In this document: in pieces, positions 31,977-32,339 of the stretch
Position numbering within the stretch: position 1 is the stretch's first letter
Layout: each line of letters opens with the position of its first letter
Assembly: GCA_013203465.1 (NCBI GenBank)
Contig: JABMNR010000100.1
Coordinates: forward strand, 1 to 32,339
DNA: 32,339 nt
Reading direction: 5' to 3'
From: Alphaproteobacteria bacterium
Lineage (GTDB): Bacteria; Pseudomonadota; Alphaproteobacteria; Thalassobaculales; Thalassobaculaceae
The notes under the pieces: model-generated
The model's input: only the letters and a program-made list of their open reading frames with translations
What the model was told of the DNA's origin: nothing
The model's database searches: none
Translations under genes and position numbers: made by a program

Positions 31977-32339
31977 TCATTCCCCCGCCATGCGGCGTTC
32001 CGGGAACAGGCCGAGCAATCCCTCGGGCGTCGCCTTCGCCACCCCGCGTTCGGTGATCAGGCCGGTGACCAGCCGCGCCGGGGTCACATCGAAGGCCGGG
32101 TTGGCGGCCGGACTGCCCTCCGGCGTGATGGTCACCGAGGCCACCGTGCCGTCGTCGAGCCGGCCGGGAATGCGGGTCACCTCGGCGGGGGAGCGCTCCT
32201 CGATCGGGATGGCGAAGCCGTCATCCAGGGTCCAGTCGATGGTCGGGCTCGGCAGCGCCACGTAGAACGGCACGCCGTTGTCGCGGGCGGCCAGCGCCTT
32301 CAGATAGGTGCCGATCTTGTTCGTCACGTCGCCGTTGGC
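31977..32339 (-). CDS. mtnA: S-methyl-5-thioribose-1-phosphate isomerase, C-terminal part (runs off window)
   Basis: The last 120 residues of Mtn[19 protein letters not shown] opens at the window edge, with [17 protein letters not shown] and a proper C-terminus ([16 protein letters not shown]). MtnA opens 5-methylthioribose-1-phosphate to the ribulose form in methionine salvage. The Asp of [10 protein letters not shown] and the PxPTIDW segment are conserved active-site parts; the preceding catalytic Cys lies outside the window. It is on the same strand and upstream of the class II aldolase, separated by 248 bp with two palindromic repeats. About two thirds of the gene is beyond 32339. Confidence 0.93.
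   Translation of the reverse strand, partial: ANGDVTNKIGTYLKALAARDNGVPFYVALPSPTIDWTLDDGFAIPIEERSPAEVTRIPGRLDDGTVASVTITPEGSPAANPAFDVTPARLVTGLITERGVAKATPEGLLGLFPERRMAGE

Noticed and set aside
1-32339. CRISPR array, prophage or toxin-antitoxin pair
   Set aside because: No series of equally spaced repeats with unique spacers, no phage structural or integrase genes, and no recognisable antitoxin/toxin pair was seen on either strand.

Overview
The window is GC-rich chromosomal DNA with dense gene packing and frequent 4-bp ATGA stop/start overlaps. The gene content fits a free-living alphaproteobacterium, probably Rhodospirillales-like: acyl-CoA and amino-acid catabolism, the sfsA-map-radC neighbourhood, a stand-alone CinA N-domain protein, and a dispersed CCCCGGG/CCCGGGG inverted repeat. 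The taxon is inferred from content and style only, because no rRNA or other phylogenetic marker is present.

Layout. 1-44: 5' part of a tRNA-Lys(CUU) gene on the minus strand with its own promoter. 398-5449: a plus-strand catabolic operon of a CaiB-type CoA-transferase, an enoyl-CoA hydratase, an arylmalonate-decarboxylase/maleate-isomerase-like protein, a carnitine-dehydrogenase-like 3-hydroxyacyl dehydrogenase and a DadA-like FAD oxidoreductase. 5454-9220 (minus): N-formylglutamate amidohydrolase family, a DinB remnant, a DUF2817 peptidase-like protein, a 3-hydroxyisobutyrate-dehydrogenase-like protein and a membrane-anchored methyltransferase. 9376-11739 (plus): an MFS transporter and a PAS-GGDEF diguanylate cyclase. 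11797-16960 (minus): LiuC-like hydratase, HSL-type esterase, 2-keto-4-pentenoate-hydratase-like protein, repeat/membrane protein and an M20 carbamoylase. 17089-17685 (plus): a SIS-domain isomerase.

17702-19838 is a scar of horizontal transfer. It holds the 3' end of an alpha/beta hydrolase gene abutting a decayed IS5-type transposase, an AT-rich sugar O-methyltransferase gene and about 500 bp of gene-free debris with a short tandem repeat. 19839-21837 (minus) is an overlapping cinA-like / enoyl-CoA hydratase / secreted protein operon. sfsA, map and radC follow on the plus strand, but an AT-rich AlbA_2 plus GHKL-ATPase gene sits between sfsA and map. After a convergent MFS gene come several small orphan genes, a DUF3237 protein, and a methionine-salvage region. 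That region has the mtnA 3' end, a class II aldolase and an aminotransferase, and suggests the 5-methylthioribose DHAP shunt.

No CRISPR array, prophage or complete mobile element is visible. The most unusual items are the five-gene catabolic operon with the AMDase-like single-cysteine enzyme, the foreign AlbA_2 gene, and the IS5/hydrolase/methyltransferase scar. None of these is proven here to be a new system.
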